Shown in pieces: positions 27,062-36,973 of a stretch of 64,000 nt of DNA (positions are counted from its first letter, which is position 1; each line of letters opens with the position of its first letter). The notes below the pieces were generated by a model that was not told where the DNA came from, ran no database searches, and worked only from the letters and a program-made list of their open reading frames with translations. The stretch comes from JBKQVT01 sp963727245 (GTDB lineage: Bacteria > Planctomycetota > Planctomycetia > Pirellulales > Thermoguttaceae): NCBI GenBank assembly GCA_963727245.1, contig CAVSFO010000006.1:248001-312000 (forward strand), given 5' to 3'. The position numbers and the translations under genes were made by a program.

Positions 27062-28106
27062 TTAGGACTCCCAGTGGCCGGGATCTCTTCGGTTCTTGTC
27101 GCCTTTGTGCCTTCCCTTCCCGCCATCGTTCCAGTGGTACACTTTCGGCTCAGGGACCGTCCCGTCCATCAGCACCACCACAGGGAGGAACGGCGGCACT
27201 CCGAAGATTGCTCCATGGTAGAGGGCGCTGTAAGAAATGAGCCAATACCAGCGGTCCTCCTCCCTGGGCGCGGCGCCGTCGACCAACTCGGGACGCCGGG
27301 AGATGTCGTCTGACGCCCCACGTCCCTGGGCACGAGCGCGGCCGAATGCAGGTGCCAAGTCCAGCCGTCGCCATCCTTCACCAGTTTGGACTTCTGCTGC
27401 TCGGCCAGCGCAGTCGCCTTTCTCGCCGCCAGGGGCGGGTTCGCGTCCCCAGCACGCCAAGCCGGCGAGCGCCGCAGCGCGTCGGCCGTGATCGTTACGT
27501 CGAAACGCTTGCGGATAGCTACGCTGGTGACCACGTCGTCTTTCATGCCGCCTTTGTCGTCTTCCTTTCCGCCATCATCCGGGGCGAAGGTCCGCAACGG
27601 CACGCTTGGGTCAACGCTCGGACGGACCGCCGTCCCGTCCATCAGCACGGGCAGGCGAAGTTCCGGTTGCGGATACCGGGTTGAGCCGGCAACGTAGACC
27701 ACGAGCCAGTACCAGCGGTCGTCCGTTCCGTGACCGCGCGTCGTTCCCGGCATTAGCCAGGCGCACTCCAGCGCGATGCCGGGCCCTTCCCATCCTTCAC
27801 CAGGGTGGACTTCACTTGATCGGCCAACGAAATCGCCTTGCGGGCCGCCAGTGGCGGGTTCGGTTCCTCCGCAGGCCACGCCGGCGATTTCTCAAACGCA
27901 GTGTCCGTAATCTTTGTCGTGAGACACCTGCCCGCCAGGTCGTAGCTGTAGGAGAGCGGGCCGGGGAGATTGACACGCCTGCCCGCCACGTCGTAGGTGA
28001 AGGGGTCCTGTGCGGCAACTGGTCGGGCCAGCAGGTTTTGTAAACCGATGCCGGCGATCAGCAGCAAGGCGAACCGGCCTGTCGTTTTTGACCATCGAAG
28101 CATCAT
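27062..28106 (-). CDS. secreted protein with two tandem repeats (two frameshifts)
   Basis: About 345 aa when the three frames (breaks near 27797 and 27310) are joined. A signal peptide MMLRWSKTTGRFALLLIAGI ends near PVAAQ. Two repeats of about 140 residues follow: each has SPAW, then NPPLAARKA, then LVKDG, then DRWYWL, and ends with a VLMDGT strand and an acidic Gly/Lys-rich tail (DDGGKEDDKGG, WNDGGKGRHKGD). Short YDVAGR and YDLAGR motifs precede repeat 1. No known domain is recognised. The shared frame across both repeats argues for one gene rather than several fragments. Confidence 0.6.
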
Positions 28107-28623
28107 GGCATTCTCTCCTCGAACGGGTGTTGTTGCACATGGGCCGAGTTGGACAAGGCGGTCGGCAGCCGTCGTTCTCGGCCGTGAGGCAGAAGACGGG
28201 ACCGGTTCAATTTTGACGGGTTGGGAATTCTGCATCGTTGCCTGGCTCGCCTTGATCGGACCCGTCCCCTCCCCCCACCATTCTCCATTGCCGCACGCCG
28301 AAGCAAATCCCCCTCCGGCGGGTTGCTGGCACTCGTTCTCCGCCCTTGGGGGATTACGCACAAAAGGGAATTCAAAACTGGTTCGCCGCCCCAGGGCAGC
28401 CCGGCCTTCTACTGCTAAAGATGCGCCGGGCGAGCCATTTTTTGCAGACGGCGCAGCCCCCCGGCCCTCCTCCCGCTTTTGTTGCCACCCCCGCTGGTCA
28501 ACCGTGCCCCGATCGCGCACAATAGTCGCTTCGCCAGCACAAACAAAAGGTGACCTGCGGCGACCTCGGCCGCCAACGGACGGAAGACCCAATATGCCTC
28601 TTTTAGCAAGGAACATTCGAGAT
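28107..28623. other. 517-base divergent intergenic region
   Basis: Between the secreted-protein gene (minus) and eno (plus). No ORF is supported. The eno ATG has AAGGA 10 bases upstream. Of the candidate -10 boxes, CACAAT near 28520 is the best but lacks a clear -35 partner. Confidence 0.4.
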
Positions 28624-29906
28624 ATGAGCTCCACCATCGTAGACATCCACGCCCGGCAAATCCTCGACAGCCGGGGAAACCCCACTATCGAAGTCGACGT
28701 CGAGCTGGCCGATGGCTCCGTCGGCCGGGCCGCCGTCCCCAGCGGGGCCAGCACCGGGATCCACGAGGCCCTCGAACTCCGCGACGGCGATAAGTCGAAA
28801 TTCCTCGGCCGAGGGGTCATCAAGGCCGTCGACAACGTCAACGGCAAGCTGGCCGACGAGCTGTGCGGTATGAACGCCGTCGATCAGGCCGCCGTGGACG
28901 CCCGCATGATCGCCCTGGACGGCACCGAAAACAAGAAGGAACTGGGCGCCAACGCCATCCTGGGCGTCTCGCTGGCCACCGCCCATGCGGCGGCCGATCA
29001 CTGCGGGCTGCCGCTGTACCGTTACCTGGGCGGGGTGGCGCACGCATCGTGCCGGCGCCGATGATGAACATCCTCAACGGCGGCACCCATGCCGACAACG
29101 ACGTTGACGTGCAGGAGTTCATGGCCATGCCCTTGGGCTTCGAATGCTTCAGCGACGCCATCCGCTGCGGCTGCGAAGTTTTTCATAATCTCAAGAAGGT
29201 CCTGCAATCGAAGAAGCTCTCCACCAACGTCGGCGACGAAGGCGGCTTCGCCCCCAACCTGAAGAGCAACGCCGAGGCCCTGGACCTCATCATGGAGGCC
29301 ATCGGCAAGGCGGGCTACGAGGCCGGCAAGCAGGTCTACATCGCCCTGGACCCGGCCGCCTCGGCGTTCTACGACACCGAGAAGAAGACCTATGCGATCG
29401 ACGGCAAGCAGATCGACGCCGCCGCGCTGGTCGAGAAATATGCCGCTTGGGTCGAGAAGTATCCCATCTGCTCGATCGAAGACGGCTTCGCCGAAGACGA
29501 CTGGGCCGGCTGGAAGCTGATGACCGACAAGCTCGGCCACAAGATCCAGTTGGTCGGCGACGACATTTTCGTCACCAACACCAAGCGGCTGCAGCGCGGC
29601 ATCGACGAGGGCATTTGCAACAGCATCCTCATCAAGCTGAACCAGATCGGCACCGTCACCGAAACGATCGATACCGTCGACCTGGCCCGCCGCTACGGCT
29701 ATACCACCGTCATCAGCCATCGCAGCGGCGAGACCGAGGACGCCAGCATCGCCGACCTGGCCGTGGCGCTGGGCACCGGCCAGATCAAGACCGGCTCGGC
29801 CTCGCGGACCGATCGCATGGCCAAGTACAACCAGTTGCTGCGGATCGAGGAGTTGCTGGGCGACGCCGCCATTTACGGCGGGCCGCTGTTCCGCATGAAA
29901 CGCTGA
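28624..29906 (+). CDS. eno: enolase (one frameshift)
   Basis: About 427 aa when joined: the glycolytic enzyme interconverting 2-phosphoglycerate and PEP, also part of RNA-degradation assemblies in some bacteria. Start ATG 28624 (MSSTIVDIHARQILDSRGNP) with AAGGA 10 bases upstream. The N-terminal domain contains PSGASTGIHEALELRD. The frame shifts at about 29040, inside GGCGCACGC, and continues PAPMMNILNGGTHADN, VGDEGGFAP, SIEDGFAEDDW, LVGDDIFVTN and SHRSGETEDASIADL, with catalytic Glu, Lys and Asp ligands present. A single missing base restores the protein. Confidence 0.95.
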
Positions 29907-29911
29907 AGCAC

Positions 29912-29992
29912 CGGGGACTGTCCCGATTTTCGCGGCGCGAAGGATTTCGCCCTTGAGACCGGTGCCGTCGCCGCGAAAATGGGACTGTCCCC
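29912..29992. repeat. GGGACTGTCCC-type palindrome after eno
   Basis: Arms GGGGACTGTCCCGATTTTCG and CGAAAATGGGACTGTCCCC around a 43-base loop that begins CGGCGCGAAGG. Same family as 6735-6781 but with a longer loop. Confidence 0.85.
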
Positions 29993-30022
29993 CGGCGCCC
30001 TGAAAACGCTGCCTCCCCCTGC

Positions 30023-30550
30023 ATGAGTATCTTCCTCGATAGTCCCTGGCCGGCGATCCTCTTCGGCATCATCGGCGAGGCCGTCTTGGCCGTCATGCTC
30101 CTGCGGAGCGGCCGCGGCGTGCTGCTGGGGGCGATGGCCGGCGTGCTGGCCCTGTCGCTGGCGGGCGTGGGCGTCGAGCGGCTCGTCGTGACCGACAACA
30201 AGCTGATCGCGGCGGTGATCTACGACGCGGCGGCGGCCTTGGAGGCCAACGACCTCCCGCGCGTGCTGGCCCACGTGGCGACCGACGACGTCTACACCCG
30301 GGAGCAGGCCCGCCTGGTCCTCAGCGAGGTCGAGATCACCGCGCTGAAGGTCCGCGCGCTCGACATCAAGATCAATCGCCTGACCAGTCCGCCCAGCGCC
30401 AAGGCCACCTTCAACATCATCGCCTCCGGCAGGGACCGGCGCGGTGAGATGGGGCAGGGGACGCGGCCCGGAAAGCTCGTCGTCGATTTGCGCCGCGACC
30501 CGGGCGGCTGGATCATCACCGGGCACCAGTTGATCGCCGACCCGCGCTGA
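30023..30550 (+). CDS. membrane-anchored NTF2/SnoaL-like protein, unknown function
   Basis: A 175-aa protein. Residues about 8-55 form two TM helices (ILFGIIGEAVLAVMLL and LLGAMAGVLALSLAGVGVE). The soluble remainder alternates helix and strands: YDAAAALEANDLPRVLAHVA, then VRALDIKINRLTSPPSAKATF, KLVVDLRRDPGGWIITGHQL, a layout like the NTF2 cone fold. No catalytic residues are evident. The start follows a C/T-rich leader rather than an SD. It lies 100 bases after the eno repeat. Confidence 0.6.
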   Translation: MSIFLDSPWPAILFGIIGEAVLAVMLLRSGRGVLLGAMAGVLALSLAGVGVERLVVTDNKLIAAVIYDAAAALEANDLPRVLAHVATDDVYTREQARLVLSEVEITALKVRALDIKINRLTSPPSAKATFNIIASGRDRRGEMGQGTRPGKLVVDLRRDPGGWIITGHQLIADPR

Positions 30551-30720
30551 GCTGAGCGTGTCCGGGAATTCCGTGGAAAGAGCACGAACGACAATTCGGG
30601 GTTATGGCCCGGAGCATTTCACCCGGGTGGCCCCGATAGCTTGGCTATCGGGGTGCCGCAGGCACAAGAGGCGCTGGTGGCGTGTTGAGGACCCCCTTGC
30701 GGCTCCGCCGCCCCGTATCC

Positions 30721-30767
30721 GTCACACGCCGTGTGACGATCCCACCGCACACGGCGTGTGCGGCATA
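30721..30767. repeat. CACACGCCGTGTG palindrome pair
   Basis: GTCACACGCCGTGTGACG and CCGCACACGGCGTGTGCGG in inverted orientation, immediately downstream of the CAP-protein stop codon on the minus strand. Same family as 8051-8112. Confidence 0.8.
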
Positions 30768-32217
30768 CTATCGGCCCTTGTCGGCCAGGGCTGCCGTCTT
30801 CTCCATCAGGTCGGTGCCGAGCTTGCGCCACTCGGGCACGCTGACCTTGGTGAACTTCTTCTGCTGGTCCTTGGCCGCCCGATCCAGCGCGGTCGAAGGC
30901 ATCGGCCGGTCGCCCTCGCGCATCGCCTTCATGCGCAGGTACGTGGCGTTGATCTTGGCGCAGGCCGTGGCGTCGCTGAACCACGACTGCGCCTTGGTGT
31001 GCGCGTATTTGCGGGCGATCGCTTGCACGTCCTTGAGCGACTTTTCCGGGGTGTCGCTGCCGACCGCTTCGCGGACCGCGGCCATGTCCTTGTCCAAATC
31101 CTTATGGACCTGCTCCACCAGCGCCGTGATCTCGTCCAGGGCGGCCGCCTCGACCAACACGCCCTGGGTCGCCATGTACAGGTCCACCAGGGCCACGAAG
31201 CGGACGTTCTTGTTCGTCTCGGGGGCCCGCTTGGCGGCCGTCAGGAGCTTGCCGGCCTTCTTGAAGACGGGCAGGTCGGACACGATCACGTCGAACTTGA
31301 CGTTGTCCTTGCCGTCGGGAAGAAAAATGGCGTACTTCTCCCCCTCCAGTTGCACGGTGAGCTTGGCGTCCTTCTCGGGCAGTTCGATGGCATAGGCCCC
31401 GCTCTTCCAACTCTTGGTCTTCGCCTTGCCGGTGGAGATGCGCACGCCGCCGACTCCTTCGCCCGGCTCGTAGAAGCGGGTTTTCTTCCAATCGTTGAAC
31501 ACCACGCCGCCGAGCATGCGGCCCTCGCAGGCGCCGAGTTCATGGGTGCAGGCGAAATTCTTTGCCCCCGGCCACGGGACGCAGCCGACGCCCGCCCTGC
31601 GGAACTCGGGATTGAGGATGTTGTGACGGTGGCCGCGCCCGGGCTGCATGCCGCCGGAACCGCCCGGCCCCCAGTCGATCACGTAGGCGCAATGACAGTA
31701 CCAGGCCTCGCGGCCGTCGCGGCCGACGTTCTCGCCGAACATATTGCCCTTGAAGCCCGCCAGAATGCACCTTTCCATAGGATTCTTGGCGGTAAACCCC
31801 TCTTTCCCTTCCTCCTCCTTGTGCACCTGGGTGTTGGCGATGATATAGTAGCTGTGCCAGCGGGCGGCCTTCACCAGGGCGAGGTCGAAGACCAGCGGCG
31901 GCGCGGACTTGGCCTCCGCCATCTCCTGCTTGAACATCTTGAGATCCACGCCGGCCGCTATCCCCGGGGTCTGGGCGCAGCAGGCCGTCCTCGGCCGGGT
32001 CAGACCGGCAGCGGTTGAGATATTCCAACGTCAGCGTCTCCAGCGCGGTGGGCTCGGGCGAGTCGGCCTTGTAGGCCCCGGGCGGATCCTCCGCCCCGCG
32101 GGCAACGGCCGGCCAGTGCCCGAGGCAAATGCCGCTCAGTCCCACGAGCAAAGCGGCCGACGATAGCCTGCGCAAGGGCCGGCGACGTTGGGCTGGGCAG
32201 TCGATGGTGCCTGTCAT
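30768..32217 (-). CDS. secreted CAP (SCP/PR1)-domain protein (one frameshift)
   Basis: About 482 aa joined. A signal peptide (LSSAALLVGLSGICLGHWPAVARGA) is followed by YLNRCRSDP, the start of a CAP fold. After a frameshift near 31970 the fold continues VDLKMFKQEMAEAKSAPPLV, RWHSYYIIANTQVH, FGENVG, GPGGSGGMQPGRGHRHNILN and VGCVPW. CAP-motif His and Glu residues are present (RWHSYY, GENV, GHRHN). The C-terminal half (about residues 230-480) is a Lys/Glu-rich helical region without a known domain. Secreted proteins of this kind are abundant in planctomycetes. Confidence 0.75.
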
Positions 32218-32705
32218 TGCCGCATCCTCTTCCCCGCCGCCCTTGACGGTCCGGCATGGGCTGAACGATCAGCCGGGACATAACAGGGAGTATAAACTGG
32301 CCAGTCGCGGAGAGCAAGACGGCGGGGTATCTCGGGTGCGGTGTGCCACTGGCTTTGCCAGTGGCGGCGTGCCGCCGGCTCTGCCAGTGCTTCCGCGGGA
32401 CTGATGAAGAAGAAATCGCCGCGGCGTCGCGCCACGAACAATTCTCACGCGGCAGCCGCGGCAGCCGCGGAGGAGGAAGGGCGGGGGAACGCTAATCTTC
32501 GCTAATCGACACTGGTGAAAATAATCAGCGAAGATTAGCGAAGATTAGCGTTCCTCTGTTCTCTCCGGATTGTCTGACACTTGATCGAATGATTTTGCCG
32601 TGGGACCCAGCCCCACAACATCATCCCCTGCGCCTCTGCGCCTCCGCGCGAGGCACCTTTGGGAGCGGGCGTTATTGTTCCCCTTCCGCCCTCCGCCTTC
32701 CCCCT
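32218..32705. repeat. 488-base repeat-filled gap
   Basis: Contains CCACTGGC-TTT-GCCAGTGGCGG and a related GCTCTGCCAGTG (32342-32390), a GCTAATCTTCGCTAATCGACA element with a long inverted arm (32488-32554, also found at 55249-55316), and CGCCTCTGCGCC / CCTCCGCGCG stretches. It ends in CCGCCCTCCGCCTTCCCCC abutting the FmdB stop codon. I find no gene in it. Confidence 0.75.
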
Positions 32706-32936
32706 TCACATGAAGTCGCCGGCGCCGCAATTCTGGCCGCAGCAATGCTTCGCCCCGCAGGAGTCCCGGGCCGGGCAGGCCGGCTCGGCGGGCGACGTGC
32801 TGTGGGCCGCCGGCACGCTCAGGTTCTTCGTCAGCCGCGACTGCCCGCAAGACGGACACGCCGGCTTCTCCTGGCCGCGAACGAGCACCTCGAACTCCTG
32901 GCCGCAGTTGTCGCAGACGTATTCGTAGATGGGCAT
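32706..32936 (-). CDS. FmdB-type zinc-ribbon protein
   Basis: A 76-aa protein beginning MPIYEYVCDNCGQEFEVLVR, with CxxC in VCDNCG and a second CxxC in PACPSCGQ forming a zinc ribbon. It continues SRLTKNLSVP, then a Cys-rich tail with CPARDSC, KHCCGQNCG. The tail may form a second metal site. FmdB-family proteins are small putative regulators; the role is unknown. On the minus strand its TGA is followed directly by the purine tract AGGGGGAAGGCGGAGGGCGG, an example of the stop-proximal pattern. Confidence 0.85.
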   Translation of the reverse strand: MPIYEYVCDNCGQEFEVLVRGQEKPACPSCGQSRLTKNLSVPAAHSTSPAEPACPARDSCGAKHCCGQNCGAGDFM

Positions 32937-33047
32937 GGGTCACTTCGGAGGTGGGAAATTGGAACATGGCCCGGCAGGCTGGCTGGCCGCACTAAACAAG
33001 TATACAATCCACTCGTTCCCGGAGAAAGACGCCGGGAGCGGCGCAAA

Positions 33048-33128
33048 GGGGGACAGTCCCATTTTCGCGGCGAAGACGCCTGTTTCTAAGGCAACGCCTT
33101 CCGCGCCGCGAAAATCGGGACAGTCCCC
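33048..33128. repeat. GGGACAGTCCC-type palindrome
   Basis: Arms GGGGGACAGTCCCATTTTCG and CGAAAATCGGGACAGTCCCC flank a 41-base loop. Between FmdB and nnrE. Confidence 0.85.
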
Positions 33129-33167
33129 TGTGATCGCCTCTTCCCCGGAGAAAGACATCGTACCCCC

Positions 33168-33216
33168 GCAAACCCCTTCCCTCTGCAACCCTGGCCCCTA
33201 ATCCCTCCTCCCCCCC
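33168..33216 (+). repeat. start-proximal pyrimidine tract before nnrE
   Basis: AAACCCCTTCCCTCTGCAAC, then CCTGGCCCCTAATCCCTCC and CCCCCC, directly before the ATG at 33217. No SD present. Confidence 0.7.
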
Positions 33217-33909
33217 ATGCCGCTGAGCCGCGACCAAGCCCGACAGATCGATCGACGAGCGGCCGAGGAATACGGCATCTCCGGGCTGGTGCTGATGGAG
33301 AATGCCGGCCGGGGAGTGGCCGACGTGTTGTGCCAATTGATGGCTTCCGGCCCGCAGGCGGGCAGCGGCCGCCGGGAAATCGTCATCTGCTGCGGCAAGG
33401 GGAACAATGCCGGCGACGGCTTCGTGCTGGCCCGGCATCTCGACCTGCGGGGCCATGCGGTCCGGGTGTTGGTGTGGGCGGAGCCTGCGGAACTGCGCGG
33501 CGACGCCGGGGTCAATTTTCAGATCATTGCCAAGGCCGGCCTGCCGATCGAGGTTTTTGGCAACCGGCACGATCCGCAGCGCCTGGCGGAGCATCTGGCG
33601 GGGGCTGGGTGGATCGTCGATGCCCTGCTGGGCACGGGTGCCCGGGGCGAGCCGCGGCCGCCGCTGGATGCGGTGATCGATCAGCTCAACGCGGCCGCCG
33701 CTGCGAAGCTTGCGATCGACTTGCCCAGCGGGCTGGACTGCGACACGGGCGAGGCGGCCCGGCATACGATCCGTGCCGCCGAGACGTGTACGTTTGTGGC
33801 GACGAAACGGGGTTTTCTCGCCCCCGCCGCCGGGCAGTTCACCGGCCGCGTCCACGTCCTGGACATCGGCGCACCGCGGAAGCTCATCGAGGAAGTGTTG
33901 GGCGTCTAA
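33217..33909 (+). CDS. nnrE: NAD(P)H-hydrate epimerase
   Basis: A 230-aa YjeF N-terminal-type epimerase that repairs the R form of NADHX/NADPHX. Motifs: MPLSRDQARQIDRRAAEEYG, LMENAGRGVADVL, CGKGNNAGDGFVLARHL (phosphate/cofactor loop), VDALLGTGARGE and LAIDLPSGLDCDTGE with the catalytic Asp. The partner ADP-dependent dehydratase (YjeF C-terminal domain) is not fused and not adjacent. No frameshift. Confidence 0.93.
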   Translation: MPLSRDQARQIDRRAAEEYGISGLVLMENAGRGVADVLCQLMASGPQAGSGRREIVICCGKGNNAGDGFVLARHLDLRGHAVRVLVWAEPAELRGDAGVNFQIIAKAGLPIEVFGNRHDPQRLAEHLAGAGWIVDALLGTGARGEPRPPLDAVIDQLNAAAAAKLAIDLPSGLDCDTGEAARHTIRAAETCTFVATKRGFLAPAAGQFTGRVHVLDIGAPRKLIEEVLGV

Positions 33910-33952
33910 ACCGATCTAACGCCGCCGGGCAAATTGGGGTATCTTGAACGGC

Positions 33953-34896
33953 ATGAACGCCGATGCCACGCAGCCGCCGGAAATCCGTCCCATCCCACCC
34001 GAGCAGTACCGGCAGGCCCTGGCGTTGCTGCTGGATCGCCTGGCGGAGGTCGATCGGCAGCGCCAGGTCGCCATGGCGGTGGCGGCCGGGCAGATCGACC
34101 GGGGGGCGATGCCAGGTCTGTTGGGGGCCTATCGCGGCCAGGAAATGGCAGGCGTGGGGTTGCGCAAATCCAAGCGGGCCGGGCGGCCACCGTTTGGCCC
34201 CCGAGACTCGTTGTGGGCGAGCCGGCCGCTACGGCTACGCGCCTCTTGGATGAGCTGTGCCGCTTTCTGGCCGCCGGCGACGTCCGCGTAGCGCAAACCC
34301 TGCTGGAGAGCGACGCGGCGGCCGATGAGCGAACTTTGTGCGCAGGGGGGATTCCGCCGCCTGGCTGAACTATTTTATCTAGTCAGCCAGGAGAGCGAAT
34401 TTCCCACCTCCCCGCCGCTCAGTCCGCTGGAATTCGAGCCCTACAGCCCGAGCAATCATGGCCGTTTGGCACGCATTGTGGAGGCCACGTATGGGCAGAC
34501 GCGCGACTGCCCGGGGCTGAACGGCGTCCGCGATGTCGAGGACGTGCTGGCCGGCTACCGGGCGTCCGGTGTGTTTGACGCGGGGCGATGGTTGCTGGTG
34601 CGGCACGGGGGGGCCGACGTGGGCTGTCTGCTGTTGAGCGATTTTCCGGAGCACGACAACTGGGAGCTGTGCTACATGGGTGTGGCGCCCCGGCGCGCGG
34701 GAACGGTTGGGGGGCCCACATCGTGCGGTATGCGCAATGGCGTGCCCGCCTGGCGGGCCGTTTGCGGCTGGTCTTGGCGGTGGATGCCACCAATGGCCCG
34801 GCGCTGAAGCTGTACGCGGCGGCGGGCTTTCAGGCGTGGGCCGGGCGGACGGTCTACGTGAAGGTTTTCGGGCAAGGGCATTTTTGGGCCCTGTAA
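33953..34896 (+). CDS. GNAT-family N-acetyltransferase (three frameshifts)
   Basis: About 314 aa when joined. An N-terminal half-domain (PIPPEQYRQALALLLDRLAE, VVGEPAATATRLLDELCRFL, VAQTLLESDA, GFRRLAELFYLV) resembles a degenerate GNAT fold, followed by a full GNAT domain: HGRLARIVEATYGQTRDCP, DVGCLLLSDFPEHDNWELCY, MGVAPRARGNGWGAHIVRYA (acetyl-CoA pyrophosphate loop, R/Q-x-x-G-x-G/A) and LAVDATNGPALKLYAAAGF. Breaks lie near 34190, 34335 and 34700. It follows nnrE by 43 bases. Substrate unknown. Confidence 0.75.
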
Positions 34897-35183
34897 ACGT
34901 TTCTGTGTCAGAACAGTCCTTGCGTGCTGCCAGGGGGACAGTCCCATTTTCGCTGACACGAAAATTAGGACAGTCCCCGTCTTTGCCCGTATTTCAGGCC
35001 CTTTTCGCCCCCGCGACCCGGCCGCGGGGCGAGGCGCGGTTGAACAGGTTTTGCACGCCCGACAGGGCCGCGGCAGGAACTTTTTCGCCGCCGTCCGCGG
35101 GGCAACTCTGCAACATTTTCCGCTGATTCCGGCGGCTGTTTGGGGCCGGGAAAAAAATCTCGCCGGGCCTGGGGCAACCACCT
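34897..35183. repeat. intergenic stretch before dnaA with a GGGACAGTCCC palindrome
   Basis: The repeat (34933-34978) has arms GGGGGACAGTCCCATTTTCG and CGAAAATTAGGACAGTCCCC. The rest has no supported gene and no TTATCCACA-like DnaA box that I can find. Confidence 0.7.
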
Positions 35184-35211
35184 TTGACAGCAACGCTGGC
35201 AACGCTACAAT
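35184..35211 (+). promoter_or_regulatory. sigma70-type promoter of dnaA
   Basis: A consensus TTGACA (35184-35189) and TACAAT (35206-35211) with 16-base spacing. The predicted start gives a leader of about 180 bases before the dnaA ATG. Confidence 0.65.
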
Positions 35212-35398
35212 CAGGCGGATCGGGTGACAAAAACAAACGAACCAAGATGGCGCGGGGATCTGAATCGCCTGAGGGATTTCTTTTCGGATTCTTCGCCGTC
35301 GAAGCTAGCGCCTCTTTTTCCGCATTCTTCCCGGAGACGGGACGACAGTTCAGACCACGAAGGTTGGGTTGAAGCGGAGAGGGTGCGCGCCGGGGTGG

Positions 35399-36863
35399 AT
35401 GGAAGTGACCAAGGACGATATGGAGATCGTGTCGGCCCTGCGCGCCACGCTGGCCGACAAGGTCGGAAAGGAACGGTACGAGCTGTGGTTCGGGACCGGC
35501 ACGTGGTTCCGCCTGGACCCGCGCGCCTTGACCATCGGCGTGCCGAACCGCTTCTTCCGCGACTGGATCCGCTCGAATTTCCGCCGCCACATCGAAAGCG
35601 CCTGTTTGGAGGCGCTGGGCAGTTGCCCCACCTTGAAGTTCAGCGTGGACGACCCCGCGGCCGAGCAGGGATCGCAGCCGTCGGCGGCGGCCAAGGCCGA
35701 TCCGCCCGCTGCCGGGCAGCCCACGACGAGGCCGGCCCGGCCGCGGCCCGCGCCGCTCGGGCGCGACCCTGCCGCGCCGGCCGACGGCCAGCCCGCCCCC
35801 AATGGAAACTCGTACTGCGTGGCCCGGCGGAAGTTTTCCGCCCTCTCGTCGTATGTCACCGGACAGAGCAATCGGCTGGCCTTCGTGTCCGCCGAAATGG
35901 TGGCCCAGCGGCCCGGGCAGATTACGCCGCTGTTGATTCACGGGCCCACGGGCGTGGGCAAGACGCACCTCTTGGAAGGGATCTGGACGGCCGCGCAACG
36001 CGGCGCACTGCGGCCAGACTGCCGTCTACTTGTCGGCCGAGCAATTCACCAGCCTCTTCCTCGAGGCCCTCCGCGGCAGCGGCCTGCCCAACTTCCGCCG
36101 CAAGTACCGCGGCGTGGCCCTGCTGATCATCGACGACCTGCAGTTTCTCGTGGGCAAGCGGGCGACCCAAGTCGAGTTGCTGCACACCGTCGATACCATG
36201 CTGCGGGAAGGGCGGCAACTGGTCTTCTCCGCCGACCGGCCCCCCGCCGAACTGGCCGAGCTGGGCCCCGAGCTGACCACCCGGCTGGCCAGCGGCATGG
36301 TCTGCCGGATCGAAGCCCCCGACTACGCCACGCGGCTGGGCGTCGTGGCGCTGATGGCCAAGCGGGCGGGCGTGGACGTGCCGCCCGACGTGCAGCGGCT
36401 GATCGCCTCCCGGCTCACCTGCCATGCCCGGGAAATCTCCGGCGCGATTTGCCGCTTGCGGGCGACCAGCGAGGCGCTGGGGCGTCCCATCACGCTGCCC
36501 TTGGCCGAGGAGGCCCTGGGCGAGATGATTCGCCAGCACAGCCGCGTGGTGCGCCTGGGCGACATCCAGAAGGCCGTCTGCGACGTCTTCGGCCTGGAAC
36601 CGGCCAGCCTGCAAGCCAGCGGCAAGACCAAGCGGCTCAGCCAGCCGCGGATGCTGGCGATGTGGCTGGCGCGGAAGCACACCCGGGCGGCGCTCAGCGA
36701 GATCGGCGATTTCTTCGGCCGCCGCAGCCACAGCACCGTGATTTCCGCGCAGAAGCGCGTCGACAGTTGGATGGCCGCCGGATCGCCGCTGCATCTTTCC
36801 GAGCGGACCTGGCAGATCGACGACGCCATTCGCGAGGTCGAGCGGCAACTGCTGGCCGGGTGA
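35399..36863 (+). CDS. dnaA: chromosomal replication initiator DnaA (one frameshift)
   Basis: About 488 aa when joined. Domain I starts MEVTKDDMEIVSALRATLAD; domain II is an Ala/Pro-rich linker (about residues 85-140). The AAA+ domain III has Walker A GPTGVGKTHL, then a frameshift near 36010, then TAVYLSAEQFTSLFLEAL, Walker B LLIIDDLQFL and the arginine-finger region ELTTRLASGM. Domain IV has the DnaA signature region ARKHTRAALSEIGDFFGRRS with HSTVISA. The break lies in GCGGCC. dnaN, recF or gyrB are not adjacent, and no DnaA-box cluster is visible, so this is probably not next to the origin. Confidence 0.93.
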
Positions 36864-36905
36864 AGTGCGGCGGCGAGGGCGCGAAGACGATTTGCGGCGC
36901 GGGCG

Positions 36906-36960
36906 ATGTTATCCGGCGCGGGCGGCGTTATCCGGTGGCTTACGCCACCGGCTCGCTGCC
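36906..36960. repeat. TTATCCGG / GCCACCGG palindromes
   Basis: GTTATCCGGTGGCTTACGCC plus ACCGGCTC, preceded by a second GTTATCCGG copy and followed by CTGCCACCGGCTCGG. Between convergent dnaA and the DUF1570 gene. Confidence 0.75.
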
Positions 36961-36973
36961 ACCGGCTCGGCGG

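Noticed and set aside
28103..28609. Small ORFs between the secreted-protein gene and eno
   Set aside because: No SD, no conserved pattern and opposite-strand competition; the region is better read as a divergent promoter region.
29038..29050. Programmed frameshift in eno
   Set aside because: No slippery heptamer or downstream structure, enolase needs none, and many other genes break in similar GC contexts, so sequencing error is the simpler explanation.
30558..32018. 486-codon plus-strand frame across the CAP-domain gene
   Set aside because: Antisense shadow; the minus-strand frame has signal peptide and CAP motifs.
32342..32554. CRISPR array
   Set aside because: The repeats are palindromes of different sequence with no regular spacer, and no cas gene is in the window.
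34897..35398. Replication origin upstream of dnaA
   Set aside because: No AT-rich unwinding region and no cluster of DnaA boxes could be found by eye.
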